Positions 35,253-52,013 are shown, numbered from the stretch's first letter. The stretch is DNA of 64,000 bases from Adiantum capillus-veneris (GCA_014529385.2 CM043960.1:33273396-33337395); one strand, 5' to 3'. The notes: a model not told the origin generated them from the letters alone. Made by a program: numbers and translations.

Positions 35253-35880
35253 ATACTTTTCCACTCAAACAAAAAGAAGGAAAGACAAGGATGTTCAAAA
35301 AGCTGCAACCCAGAATGGAAGGGAAAGACAAAAAATTACTCATCTATGCAGCAGAGAAACCCCGTTTTTTAAAACAACCGTTAGCCTAAAGAAAACTCAT
35401 ATCGAGCAAGGCTCCGAGTAAGAAATCAGCTGCATTGAAATATGGACTAATGGTAGTCCGACACTACACGAAGCACTTAGGAAAGCTTCGAAAAAACTCA
35501 TGGACTTGCCAACCACCTTCTCGTATGTAAGGGGCAGAGACGTATCTCTCTTCGAAAGTTGAAGAATAGAAATATTTTGTACTCACTTCCTTTCATGATT
35601 TGGAGGAGAGGGAAATGAAAGCTCCACATGGGAAAGAGTGTCCATGTCATGGAGTTGAGAAAACTAGGAGATGTTCACATTTTACTATGCACTATTAGAG
35701 GATCCCAGAGAAAATGATAAATTCTCGCAGAAGGGGGTGAGCCAACCCTTTTTCAAATAACAATAACCTTTCTCTTCACCACATGGTGTGTTTAGATTCT
35801 TTGATCTTACAAATTACCCCTCTCATGTGGGGGGTACCTTAGAGATGTTGTTGGGTGCACACTGCAAAGTTAGAAAGGCT

Positions 35881-35911
<31 letters not shown>

Positions 35912-35981
35912 GGGGGGGGGGGGGGGCTTAGTTGTCTTCCCTACAAGCTACCACTCACTCTCTAGCTTTGTGAGTCAGTTG

Positions 35982-36019
<38 letters not shown>
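35881..36019 (+). repeat. (AG)n plus poly-G, and (CT)n microsatellites
   Basis: AG at 35882-35908, then a run of 17 G with potential for quadruplex formation, and CT at about 35984-36018 facing it. AG and CT could pair across about 75 bp. Confidence 0.85.
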
Positions 36020-36021
<2 letters not shown>

Positions 36022-36189
36022 GTAAAAAAGTGAGCAAGAGATAAAAAGCGAGCAAGAATAAAAATGGATAGAGCATTCTGATCACATGAAAATGTTTCTT
36101 GTTTGCCTCGACTAAGGAGAAACTACATGTATGTATCATATAGTGGTTGTTTTGTTTATCTAATCTAGTGCATCCCATGAACTTATCAA

Positions 36190-38400
36190 GGATTTCAGGA
36201 TTGTGTTTGTCTCAAATAATGGATTTTATCCCTGATGAGAAGATTTGTGAGATCTTATTCAAGATTGTGTTTGTCTTAATAATGGATTGTGTCCCTAATG
36301 AGAAGCTCTATGAGATCAAATAAAAGATGGAAATCTCTTAATTGTATGCAATGCTAGATATTTAATAATAAATATACACAATAATTCCTCACAATATATT
36401 TAGCAACATGGAACACTAGCTATGATGACACTCCTGGCAATTGCACAGTCTCCAACTTTTACTAAAGTTTGTTGTGCATAGCCTAAGAAGATCTTAAACT
36501 GAAAACAATAGTAAGGAAACACCAAGGGATTTTTTTTTTTGTCGAAATCATGGTTGACATCTTGATGTGTGCATTAAGGTTGTAGATTATGAAAGAAATT
36601 ACTACTTAGAACACTGATAGTGGAGTAATTTAAATAGAATTGAAATAAAAAATTGACATAGCGTCAACGAGAAATTTTCAAAATAAAAGCCATGACACAG
36701 GCACAATAGACACATTAATAATCTTTTGAATAGTTATATTCTTACTATTAATGTAGTTCAATGCACCAATTGTATTACACATATATCCTCCTTGCTATAC
36801 CAATCATGCTCATCCAATTCCATGAATGCATCATCGTATGGTTATTAGCATGGATTCCTTCGTGGTTGATACTAAGTTAATGTTGTGAACAAGTAATTTA
36901 TTGAAACCTATTGATTGATTGGATAACATTGAGCATTGAATTGATTTTCAATGAAAGCTGCCAATTTTTGAAACTCTAAAGGAACTGTTAAGACATACTT
37001 CAACCTTTCTCCCCCAAACTCACAATAGTGAGGGAATATATTGTATTCTCCAAAATAAATGTACATAACAACCTCAAGCTTGTGTCGAGCCTTGAGGGAT
37101 TTCAAATTACAATGATAAGCTACCAAGCCTCACTAAGAGGCAAACAACTACCCATATTCTAGTCAGCTCTAACCTGTTAGTACGACATTGATGGCCCTAT
37201 AGCACTCAGCCGAGTCCTTCCTTTTACCAATGGAGACAATCAATTCTCTCCTATCTTGAATAATTTTGGTGAAGCTAGCGGTTTAAAGAGAATTCTCAAA
37301 CACCTAACAGTTTTTGGACTTCCAGATTTGCTTAAATTAGCAAAATCGAACGATTTGTGTGCACACCAGAAGAACTTGACCTTTCAACACCCTCCCTCCA
37401 AGGAACAAGTCATTCTTGAAGAACCCTATTTTCCAGGTCTTTTGAACCCATTTGCAAATTTTTCCTACTAGGTCACTACGAGCCGGATAAAGGCATACTT
37501 CAACTAGCCTTAAGCATGTTATTTATCAAAATCAAGGAGTCTAGAGGATGAGAAGAAAGAACTGGTATTATATTTTGAGAAATTTTATTTTGGCAAGACA
37601 AAACCCCTTTAATAATTTTAATTTGTGCTCAAATATTTTCTTTTCATTAATCAAAAGAAGAGATATTTATTTAACAAGTATTAACTTATTTTCACTGACA
37701 TTTTCTTTTCATCAATCAAAAGAAGAGATATTTATATAAAAAATGAGCATAGGAACCTACAAATTGGTGATAACATCAACCAATGAACTCAAGAATTCAA
37801 ACAGCTATAAAAAGTAGAGCTATAATGAATGAAAATTCTAGTGTTACATAATAGTACATTGACAAGAGATGAAAAGTTGAACCCTATGATGGTATCCTAT
37901 TGTAAGAGATGCATATACCCTTTTTGAATGGAGAAGAGGAGTTCTCAAGCTTGAATTTTTTGAGGAGTTATCAAGCTCGAATTTTTGTACTTGTAAAGAA
38001 GCTATCACCATCGACGGGGCAGGTCAACTTTATAAAGTCAAACATGAAGGGATTTTACTTAGATTGGACATTCTTTGGGGGCATTGATGACTTTTGAACT
38101 AGGTGTAATTCTCATACAAGAATTACCCTCCAATTTGGGCTCAATGTCCATTGAGAAAGTGCATTGCTCACCTAGTAGGAGCTAGTTGTAAAGCCAGACG
38201 GAAATGGGGATGATTGAGTGACACTTAGGGGAATGGGATGGGCAGGAGACACTTGGGCTAGATCATTAGTCTAACATATGCTTTGACGTTGTTGGTAAGT
38301 TGTAATGTTAATAGGAATTCAACAAAATTATCCGAGTTGGCCTTGTTGGTAGTATGTAGAATCGCAAGGTGAAAGGGTCCAACTAATTGATGAAGACTGT
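36190..38400. other. AT-rich interval without a recognised gene
   Basis: Two short direct duplications are present: GATTGTGTTTGTCT(C/T)AA at about 36200 and 36264, and TTTTCTTTTCAT(T/C)AATC near 37636 and 37705, followed in both cases by AAAAGAAGAGATATTTAT. The frames at 36908-37126, 37256-37471 and 37909-38097 show no known domain. Confidence 0.5.
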
Positions 38401-38451
38401 GAAGTTCCAATCGTTCATTGGCGAGTCAAGGGATTGCCTTGGTGAGTCATT

Positions 38452-38770
38452 TCTTCTCCGGCCCTCCCAAAGTTGCATTTGGAAACGCTATCCTCCATGG
38501 CGTATTAAGGATAAAGTCACATTTCTTGACAAGTTGTGCTTGGAAATGCTTTCGTGCAAGGCGTGGTCTTCACTGGCCCTTCCAAAGCTGCGTTTGGAAA
38601 CGCAAGGTGTGGCGAGGATAAAGGCGGCTCTCGGTCTTCACCAACCCTTCCAGAGTGGCGTTTGGAAACGCTATCCTCCAAGGCATGGTGAGGATAAAGG
38701 GGCCTTTATCCTCACCATGCCTTGGAGGATAGCGTTTCCAAACGCAACTTTGGATGGGCTGGTGAAAACC
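38452..38770. repeat. Direct repeat array ending in a near-perfect hairpin
   Basis: Units begin at 38452, 38567 and 38635, the last two 68 bp long, each with the core GCGTTTGGAAACGC and GAGGATAAAGG. A fourth unit (38703-38770) is the same sequence inverted. The third and fourth units form a palindrome with perfect 43-bp arms (38658-38700 and 38703-38745) separated only by GG, and imperfect pairing extends further out to about 38650 and 38754. The core itself is a small interrupted palindrome (GCGTTT-GG-AAACGC). Frames such as 38387-38893 and the minus-strand 38570-38848 merely read through the array. Confidence 0.9.
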
Positions 38771-39433
38771 TGGGCTCCTCGCACTACATCTTGCATACGT
38801 ATCAATCATCATGATTTCAGGCTGCCTGTGTGCGACGTCACAGTACAATTGTTCGCAGTGGCAACACGCTCAACAAGCTGCCCTTTCTCATAGGCACACA
38901 TGACTGTACTACAAGTGCCTGTGTCACGTGCATGGACTGTGTATTCGACTGCAAAGCAAAAATAAAAATAAGCTGGCTCAAAATTAATTTGTCGATACAT
39001 GAATTATTCGCCAATGCTATGAATTATAGTCTACAATATGGACTACCCCTCAAGGGGCTCATGCCCTGCACTTGAATGCCTGTCAAGAGGAATCTCATAT
39101 GCTTGGTACGTTGCAATCTCACTGGCCGAATGCACCGAGTCATCGCATTCTCTGCAAAGAAGAGCTTAATCTTCAACATGCAAAAGACAAATGATGGCTT
39201 CTCCTGGAATTATGCAAGCCCAATTATTACAACAATACTCCAATTCAAAACTATAACTCCTAGAAAAACAATGTTTAAAAGTAATATAGTAAACACATAT
39301 TCTGACCTAACATGGCTATAATATTTTGCACTCGTCAAATTACTGTCGTGCAATTGCATCAACAGTGATGTCGATGTTGATGGACTTTGTACAGTTTTTC
39401 TCATGTGGCCGTTGAAGCCGGTGCATGAGCTTG

Positions 39434-39435
<2 letters not shown>

Positions 39436-39512
<77 letters not shown>

Positions 39513-39633
39513 CCCATTGAGACTCTCATCACCGCAATTTTGGAGCATCAAGAGTCACTCATCAGCCATACACATACTACATCACATGTACCTTTGGTCC
39601 CATAGGTCATATTTGACCTCTGAGGACGATAAT

Positions 39634-39694
<61 letters not shown>

Positions 39695-39829
39695 GGAATA
39701 ACAATGTTTTTACTGAGATAATCGAGAACGAGCAGCCATAAGCAAACATGCAGCATGCCTTTGTCTTTTTAACGCACACCAAAAATGGGATGACTATCAC
39801 ACAGTCAATGCAGTCTAATATATCTCTCC

Positions 39830-39881
<52 letters not shown>
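39436..39881 (+). repeat. Three long dinucleotide tracts (CT, CT, AG)
   Basis: CT 39436-39510, CT 39639-39691, AG 39832-39881. The AG tract is complementary to both CT tracts and could pair with either. Confidence 0.95.
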
Positions 39882-39883
<2 letters not shown>

Positions 39884-40730
39884 CATAATACTATTAAAGC
39901 TAAAAAGAAAAAGACATTTTAAGGTCATAAGATCACAAGTGGCCTCAAAGATCTATCTGACCAATCTTAAACTCAAGACCTATTGATAATCCATAGGAAA
40001 TTGATACTCCATAGGAAACTTGAAACCAATGTGCCACACTTGAGTGATAGAAAGGTTGTTCAATCTCTCGGTATTCACACACACATTCATGAGAAGAGAT
40101 TTTTAAATGTCCTTTTGGAACAATCCCATGAGACCTCGGAGATCTACCCTACGAGTCTTGAACTCAAGACCTGAGAGAGAGAAAATGTTAGTTAAGGAGA
40201 AGTTTAGTGAAGAAAATTAAATCAAATGGTTGGGGCAACATATCCTAGATAGAACATCCAGCCCTCTCTACCTAGAGAAATAATTACAACTAGTTGTCAA
40301 CAATTTTTGGGTTTGGTATTGATGAATAAGGAAATTAATCAGCATTTTGAAAATGTTGATTACTTTATCGATGTATTAGGAAATCCTACAATGCTGGACA
40401 CGAGCTTGACGTTGCTTTGTATATTTATTTTGGAGCATTCAATACATCCACTCACAATTCTGAGTTTGAACTTTTTTTTGAAAATATTACCCTAGAGGTA
40501 GACCTAGTTCAATGCAAATATACACATGGAGATCCATACGTCATTTGAACGATCTCATACAACCAAAGCACATATAGGTAATACAAAATTCTAATGCACA
40601 AAGACATATGGTACCCTATCAATTTTGGGATTTTGGTATCTCACTGTTTAATGATGAATGTCATGTTAACAACTGCACATTGGACAAAAAAGTCTTGCAA
40701 CTTGGTTGGCAATCATGAATGTGAGGAAAT

Positions 40731-40734
<4 letters not shown>

Positions 40735-40792
<58 letters not shown>
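40735..40792 (+). repeat. Compound (TG)n(AG)n microsatellite
   Basis: TG run to about 40778 passing directly into AG; same polarity as elsewhere. Confidence 0.95.
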
Positions 40793-40793
<1 letters not shown>

Positions 40794-41799
40794 AGGGAGG
40801 GGGAGATATATGGACAAGGAATCAAGTTTTCATAGATTGAAAAACTTCAATCATCAAGGATAAAAAGGGGAAATACCAAAGTAAATATCAACTTTGAATG
40901 ATTTTTTATCAGTTGCTACAAATATACCCTAGTTTTCTTTAAGAAAGTAAAGTTGTGAAAATTTTCCAAGAAAATTTTATCATTAGCAAGGAATACAATA
41001 AGGGAAATTTTATTCTCTGTGAGTTTGGCTCAAGAGAGAGTGAAAAAAGGGATCTAGGCCTACGTGTGACTATCATTATCATGAACTACCTTACTAAGGC
41101 CATTGTGAGTTTTTCCTTGTTTTCAAGTTACTAACAAAGATAAAAGAGTGAAGCTCCAGTGAATAAATTCTTTATGAGTGTAAAAGTAGTTTAAAAGGCA
41201 CCTAAATAAAGTCTATTTGACGACCTATTGCACACCAAAACTTCATAAAGGCTAGAATGATATAACTTCAACAATGACAAGCATGTGCTTCTTTGGTTGT
41301 AGTCTATTTGATTGAGTGCCAGATAAAAAATATACAATGAACATCAAAATAAATTAAGAGGATTTTCTATGTGGAGAATTGAGGTAGTGCCATTTTGCTA
41401 AAAAGGTTAGCTATCCCTTCACTTGAATGGCACATAACATTTATAATGCACATAAGAATCTAGTGTAATTGCACGTGGCTTCCATACGTCACTCACTTTT
41501 AGCTGCTCATTCTTTGCTCGTTAAATGATAGCACTCTGCCTACCCCAAACCTCCAATTCCACATCCAATTTCACTAATTTATAACTAACCATTACTTTGC
41601 ACTTCATTTACATGCTAATTATACTAATTCTATGCTTTTTTTACTAATTTTTCTAAATTTAACCACTAACCTTTGATGTGTAACGTATGTTCAATACCCT
41701 TATAAGAGATGAAATCAAAAAATTTATCAAGTTTCTTTGTGCTAATCCGTGCCTAATTTGTTGATTTGAGTAATGATTTTTTGCCATTAATTGGTCAAT

Positions 41800-45880
<4,081 letters not shown>

Positions 45881-45899
45881 TTTTAGTGATTACTATGAA

Positions 45900-48470
45900 T
45901 GCAAAACATGGCATTAATGATTGAGTTCAATTTGAAGGGATGACTGGCAGGTTAGGGGAACTTTGAGGTTCTATTTGGCTATTGAGTTCACAAGCCATTA
46001 CATTTTTCCATAAAGAGTTGAATCATCTTCTTGCTTTTGTTTAGCACCCTCTCTTCTTTTTTCTATGTATACCATATTTGCTATTTAAGAGAATGAATGT
46101 GAGCATTGATTGTGTGTGCTATGATTGTGTCTATGAACAAATGACCTTATTTGTGCTAATAATTTTTCTTGTGCATGTTATAGTGTGGCACTTCCATTGA
46201 ATTACATGAAAGATTTTTTTGGCACACGTACGGGCTTCATTTGAAGAGCTACATGGATGATGCATACATGCTTGGTGAAGAGTGTGCATTAAAATTTGGA
46301 TTTGACATTGCTTGTACATTTAAGTGCTTGAATTGAATGAAAAATCCTTGCAAAGCACTAAAATTGAGCTTGTTTAATGGCCAAGAGAGAGTATTAAACT
46401 TTTGGGATTATGCTTGATCATTTTTTCTTGTGTTGAATATGCTTAAAAACACTAATGATTGAGCTTCTTATGAAGGGATGTGGGCAAGCAAGAACTTTCA
46501 TTGATCTAAGAAGGAGTCCGCATTGCATTATTTTGAAATAATTGGCTATTTAGAGCCATTTCAAATTCATTCATTTGATTAAAGTTGTATAATCTCTAGC
46601 TCACCGCTTTGCACTAAAAATACTAAATTTCACTTGAGCTAGTTTTTAATCAACTTTGAATCATGCATTAGAGGATTTGAAATTGAAAAATGTGCTTATG
46701 TAGAAGCATTTTCACTCTCATTTTTTGGTATGTATGCATAGATTTGCTACTAAAGAGCATCATGTGCATAACCAAAGACACTTTTTTTCCCTAGGATTTT
46801 TTTCCTTTAATATATTTGGGTATTTGAGATCTTAGCAGTAGGATTTCAATAATGTGGCTTTCAATAAATCGCTTTGGTAGATTGTGTTTGTTAACACTTA
46901 GCTTCAAGAAGCTTGGCTTGCAAATGAAAAGAATCAAAAGGCTTCTAAATAAGTGTAGATGCTTTGCTCAAGGATGCTCAAAAGAGCACAAATAGGTGAA
47001 ATCCTTCCATGCTATGCTCTTTTTTTATCTTTACATCTCCTTGCTTACTTGGATTTAGTGATTTTTCTTGTAAGCTATGGTTCCTTTCATTTTCAAAAGC
47101 TAGGCAAGCATAAAAGTTTCAACACTTTGCTTTGCAAATATTAAGCTCATTAAAAATTTGGTTTTATGTATAATAATCATGGATAATTGGCCTTGACCTT
47201 AGGTTAATGTAAGATCATTGCTTGTTAGTCCTAAACTCTTAGTGATTGACTTAATACTCCACTCGCTTCTAGCATGACCTAGAGCTATAATTAGGCTTTA
47301 GTCCCTAAGGCCATTTGCCATAGGCACTCCATTTGGCATAAACACTCTCGTTAATAAATAAATAAACAATGAAAAAAATGAACAAATGAATCAAAAAAGT
47401 GTCAAGAAAGAGTAGCGAAAACGCTACTAGACACATGAAAATCAAGTTTATATGTTATGTTTATGTCCATGTGAGCCATAGTGCCTTATTGGCATTTGGT
47501 AGGCGAGGGAAACCACCTTGGCTCGCTTGATTAAGGCCTTAAACCAATGCATTGGGCTGATAGGGGTTAGCCGTCACCTTGGTAACTTGAGAGGGTTGTC
47601 TTGTGATGTGCCGCTTAATATTTTGTATCAAAATTTTAAAAACAAATCTTTCATGAGCTTCAAAAGGCTACGTGAGATAGTGTACTAATAGATTAGAAGC
47701 TTCTTTGTGGCCACAGACATGATAAACTTGCCAATGCTTTATTAAGATTGATTATATAGTTTTTAAGCTATTAGATTTAAGAACTTGTATTAGCTTAGGG
47801 TCATAATCGATTGCTTGTGTTACATACCTAAATCTCAAAATTTTAGTGGTTTCATCTTCATATAGTTTAGGTGTTTTTTTTGTTTTATGTTGTATTGTTT
47901 TTTGCTATGATTGATCCATCTTTTAGAAGCAAAAATTCAACTTGCATAATCTTTCAATGCATTTCATGTTTTCTTCATATTTGTTGGCCTTTGATACTCA
48001 TGACTTATCTTATGTTTTGAAGCTAAACATTCCTCGATGGACGTGCTTTCTACCATGTCACTATGCTTTGCTTCAGCGCCACACGAGGACGTGTGCCAAA
48101 TTAGAAGGGAAGGGGGGCGGGGGGGGGGGGGGGGGGATGTTTGCAACGATTAACACATGCTACACCGATTATGCACCGAGCTAGGGATGTGATATTGTGC
48201 ACAATATTTTCTATTCAGTATATAAGACATTGAGCTCATTTAAGAGTTTCAAATTGTATAAGATTAGGCTAAAGGGCTCAACTTTCTCCCATAGTTGAAA
48301 GGCTTAAAGCCTATAAAACATCCCTATGCTAAATGAGAAGTCATTCTTGCGTGAGATCTCTTCTTTGTAGAGTGGATGGTCGTGAGGCTCATGGGCTTTC
48401 CATGCCCATGTAGCTCTTATTTTTAATCAATTGTACTTTCTTTCTTATTAGTCTTATTTGAAGCGCTAAC
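45900..48470 (+). mobile_element. Left arm of a large inverted repeat: 3' internal region and 3' LTR of an unidentified LTR element
   Basis: The arm matches 49125-51600 in reverse orientation with paired coordinates summing to about 97585. Examples are 48330 with 49260, 47230 with 50355, 46960 with 50605 and 46780 with 50800. Within it, a purine/poly-G tract (48110-48136) is followed by TGTTTGCAACG at 48138, the layout of a polypurine tract and LTR start. A TATA box (TATAAAA, 48312-48318) follows. The part before it has no coding domain and contains degenerate repeats of its own (for example ACTAATGATTGAGCTTCTTA near 46448 and a relative near 45911). I read the arm as the noncoding 3' end of a retrotransposon. 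Confidence 0.65.
48312..48318 (+). promoter_or_regulatory. TATA-like box in the left-arm LTR
   Basis: GCCTATAAAACATCCC lies about 175 bp into the presumed LTR. The inverted arm has a changed version (CTTTTATAATTATGG on the opposite strand near 49270-49285). Confidence 0.35.
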
Positions 48471-48477
48471 TGAGTTG

Positions 48478-48678
48478 CTGATCCACAGATTGATAATTTT
48501 ATGTGGGATGCGATTAAACTGTTGCTACAATGCCGTCCTACACCCTACTCACATCCAATTTTTTAGCATTTAGGATTATTTATTGATTGAATTAGCCTAA
48601 CCTACACATCACTTACATAATTGCATACTCATAACGGTCTAATCGCAACCCACACAAAAATATCATTCCGTGGATCAG
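48478..48678. mobile_element. MITE-like element, 201 bp with about 43-bp terminal inverted repeats
   Basis: The left end CTGATCCACAGATTGATAAT... is mirrored by the right end ...ATATCATTCCGTGGATCAG, and pairing continues inward through TGTGGG(A/T)TGCGATTA. The arms are about 43 bp with several mismatches, and the spacer is about 115 bp without a coding frame. Size and structure fit a miniature inverted-repeat transposable element. I see no clear target duplication (GTTG before, TAGT after). It lies in the gap between the two big inverted arms but has a different centre, so it is a separate structure. Confidence 0.6.
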
Positions 48679-48679
48679 T

Positions 48680-49125
48680 AGTCTAGCGCTTGGAGGCACG
48701 AGCGTCATAGGATGCATCGAAATAGAGGATTCATGGGATCCTTCTTCCCATCATAGAGAGAAGACATAGAATTGGCTTCTTTCTTCTAATCAACCACACA
48801 ATCCTACTTACTAATCACTCTGCACACAATCATGTGATTAAACTTAACATCTCACGTCAATCACCCTGATCATAACTCCCAATCAAGCAACAACACAAGC
48901 ATGCAATGAACATACCTACTTTGCATTAGTGTGGCCATTCATGTCCATCCCCTCAATGCAACTATGTATGCACATACACTAACCACGCACCTTGTAGAGA
49001 GAGAGAAAGAGAAGAAAGTCATATCCCTCACCATACCATGGCCAATGGTGTGGATAGAAGAGATTAACTAAAAAAGAGATTAGAGATCCTACATCACAAT
49101 AATACAATCTCACTTCACATAATCA
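48680..49125. other. Gap between the inverted arms, no gene seen
   Basis: No open frame of note. A short purine stretch (GAGAGAGAGAAAGAGAAGAAAG) lies near 48996-49017. The inverted-repeat match fades at about 49125. Confidence 0.5.
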
Positions 49126-51600
49126 AAGCCAAAAAAACTAGTAAGAAAGAAAGTGCAATAAAGTATTAGAAATCAAGAGCTACATGAGCATGGAAAGCGC
49201 ATGAGTCTCATGACCATCTACTCTACAAAGAAGAGAGCTCACCCAAACATGACTTCTCATTTAGCATAGGGCTCTTTTATAATTATGGGCTTCAAGCCCT
49301 TCAACTATGGGATAAAGTTGAGCCCCTTAGTCTAAGCTTATACAATTTGAAACTCCTAAATGAAACCAAGGCCTTATACAATGAATAGAAAATATTGTGC
49401 ACAATAGCACATCCCTATCTTAGCGTAAAATTAGTGTAGCATCCGTTAGCCGTTGCTAACATTTCTCCCCTCCTAATTTGACGTACGTCCCTGTGTGCCA
49501 CTGAAGCAAAACATGATGACATGATAAAAAGCACGTCCATGGAGGAATGTTGAGCTGCAAAACATAAAATAATATCAAAGATTAACAAAGGTGAATAAAA
49601 CATGAAGTGCAATGAACAATCATGCAAAGTGAATTTTTAATTCCAAAAGATGGTTTCATCATAGCCAAAAACTAAACATAAAGAAAAAAAAAATGCATAA
49701 ACTATCATGAGGATTACACCACTAAAAATTCCAGGTTTATGGATGTAATTCAAGCAATCAATTATGACCCTAGGCTAATGCAAGTTCATAAACCTACTAG
49801 CTTAAAAACCATATAATCAATCTTAATAAAGCATTCAAGTCTATCATGTCTGTGGCCACAAAGAAGCTCCTAATCTATTACTAAACTGTCATTTTAACCT
49901 TTTGAAGCTCATGGAAGATTGTTTTTCAACTTTTGATAGAAAAGGCTACCACCCCAAGTTAAGACAAGCTACGACTCTTGGCTCCTTGAACCCTCAAGGA
50001 GGTGTTCGAAGAATCTACTAACCTATCAAGGCGACGGCTAGCTCCTATCAACCCAGGGTATCAGTTTAGGGCCTTGACCAAACAAACCAAGGTGGTTCCC
50101 CTTGCCTATGAAGTGCGAATAAAGCGCTAGGCATCACATGGACACAAACATAACATAGAACTTTCATTTTCATGTGTCTACTAACATTTGTGCTACTCTT
50201 TTGGACACTTTTGTTTTATTTTTTAGCACTTTTTTATTGCTTCCATCATGAGATGTTTATGAAAAATGGACTAAAGGATTAAAGTTTAATCATAACCATA
50301 GGTCATGTCAGAAATGAGTGGATTATTAAGTCAATCAATAGGAGTCTATGACTAACAAGCAATGATCTTATATTAACCTAAGGTCAAGGCCAATTACCTA
50401 TGATTAGCACACAAAATCAAATTTCTAATGAGTTAAATATGCACAAAGCAAGGTGTTGAAACTTTCATATATGTCTAGCTTTTGAAAATTAAAGGAACCA
50501 TGGCTTAGAAACAAAATCACTTAATCCAAACATACAAGGAGTGAAGAGACAAAAAAGAGCATAGCATGGAAGGATTTCACATATTCGTGTTCTTTTGAGT
50601 ATCCTTGAGCAAAGCATCCACTCTTCTGCAGGAGCCCCTTGATTCTTTTTATTTACAAGCCATTCTTGAATCTAAGTGCTAGCAAACACAAGCTCCAAAA
50701 GCCAATTATTGAAAGCCAAGAAAAACACACAAAAAACATTATTGAAATCATAATACTAGGATCTCAAATACCCAAATATGCCAAAGACAAAAAACCCTAG
50801 GGGAAACAAAGTGCCTTTGGTTATGCACATGATGCTCTTTAGTAGAAAATTTATGTATACATATCAAAAAATGAGACAGATAATGCTTCTATATAAGCAG
50901 ATTTTGCAATGTTAAAACCTCTCAAACGTGATTAAAAGTTGAATAGCACTAGATTAAATGAAATGTGAAGATTTAGATCAAGCTATGAGCTAGCATGTAT
51001 ACAACTTTTAATAAAAAGAATTGGAATGGCTTTAAATAACTAAATATTGCACTATTTTGCAGTGCCACCTCCCCTTGGATTAATTGAAAGCTCGTGCTTA
51101 TCCACAACCCTTCAAAAGAAAACTCAATCATTAATGCTAAAGCATTTATACATGTACATCAAGCACCAAAAATGTCATGCTCAATCATAAATAAAAAATG
51201 ATTTCTCATGGCCCTTTGAGCAAGCTCAATTACTAGTGCTATGCAATGATTTTCATTTAAATAGTGCATTAAGATGCAACAAAAAATGTCAAGCCCAAAT
51301 TTTAATGCGCACTCTTGCCCAATGTAACTCTCATAATTGAAACTCACATGAAATGTGTCTTTTAGTGTAATGAAAATTGAACCAAACATGAAAATACACA
51401 ATCATCAATGGTCCCATTCTGGCTCTTATGTAGCAAGTGTGCCATACATAGCATAAGAGAAAGAAAGCATATGATGAAGTAGATGCCATCTCTGTCAAAG
51501 CCATGAATGCTCAATTTTCATGTAGTTGGCCATACCCCTTCAGAATAAGGCTTGACCATTAGTGCATGAAAACATTTTACATTAAAATAAGCATTAAAAA
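49125..51600 (-). mobile_element. Right arm of the large inverted repeat: 3' internal region and 3' LTR on the minus strand
   Basis: Read on the minus strand, this arm repeats 45900-48470, with a purine tract (GGAGGGGAGAAA) followed by TGTTAGCAACGG starting at 49461 and running toward 49125 as LTR. Similarity to the other arm is high but imperfect, and the right arm carries an extra piece at about 49940-50030. No coding domain is seen. The small homologous frames at 47942-48184 and 49627-49415 are noncoding sequence shared by the arms. Confidence 0.65.
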
Positions 51601-51871
51601 GTCACAATTCATCACAAATCCAGAAATCTAATGCTATCCCATGGTCAATCACCAATAATCAATGCCGAATTTTAGCACATTAAGCATACATGTCAAGCAC
51701 CTAAAACAATGATCCCATTCTTACTCTTATGTAGCAAGTGTGCCATACATAGCATAAAAGAAAGAAAGCATATGATGAAGTAAATGTCATCTCTGTCAAA
51801 GCCATCAATGCTCAATTTTCATGTAGTTGGCCATACCCCTTCAAAATAACGCTTGACCATAGGGGTTCCTT
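51411..51871 (+). repeat. Duplicated segment of about 160 bp, spaced by 300 bp
   Basis: Two copies share CTCTTATGTAGCAAGTGTGC, AAGAAAGCATATGATGAAGT and AATTTTCATGTAGTTGGCC, at 51411-51570 and 51711-51871. They are nearly identical. The second copy reaches the edge of the region that precedes the CT tract at 51961. Confidence 0.85.
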
Positions 51872-51955
51872 TTATCACTCTTTGTTCGTCTCAAAATCAG
51901 CAAAATTTAACCAAAGCCATCAAGGTGTCCAACCTGAAGGTCCCTAAGCCATTGA

Positions 51956-51960
<5 letters not shown>

Positions 51961-52010
<50 letters not shown>
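51961..52010 (+). repeat. (CT)n microsatellite
   Basis: Twenty-five CT units. The sequence from 52010 to the copia LTR has no recognised gene; a short phrase, GTGACCATTGAAGC, is repeated near 52128 and 52164. Confidence 0.95.

Positions 52011-52013
<3 letters not shown>

Noticed and set aside
38387-38893. 168-aa plus-strand frame and the overlapping minus-strand frame as a gene
   Set aside because: They read through a direct/inverted repeat array on both strands with the same repeated peptide; noncoding repeat DNA.
48478-48678. tRNA- or small-RNA-like gene suggested by the strong stem
   Set aside because: Arms are 43 bp with a 115-bp loop; there is no cloverleaf or T-loop consensus. A MITE explains it better.
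47942-49627. Homologous small frames at 47942-48184 (+) and 49627-49415 (-) as a conserved gene pair
   Set aside because: They are the same noncoding segment in the two inverted arms; stops and a poly-G run break any conserved protein.
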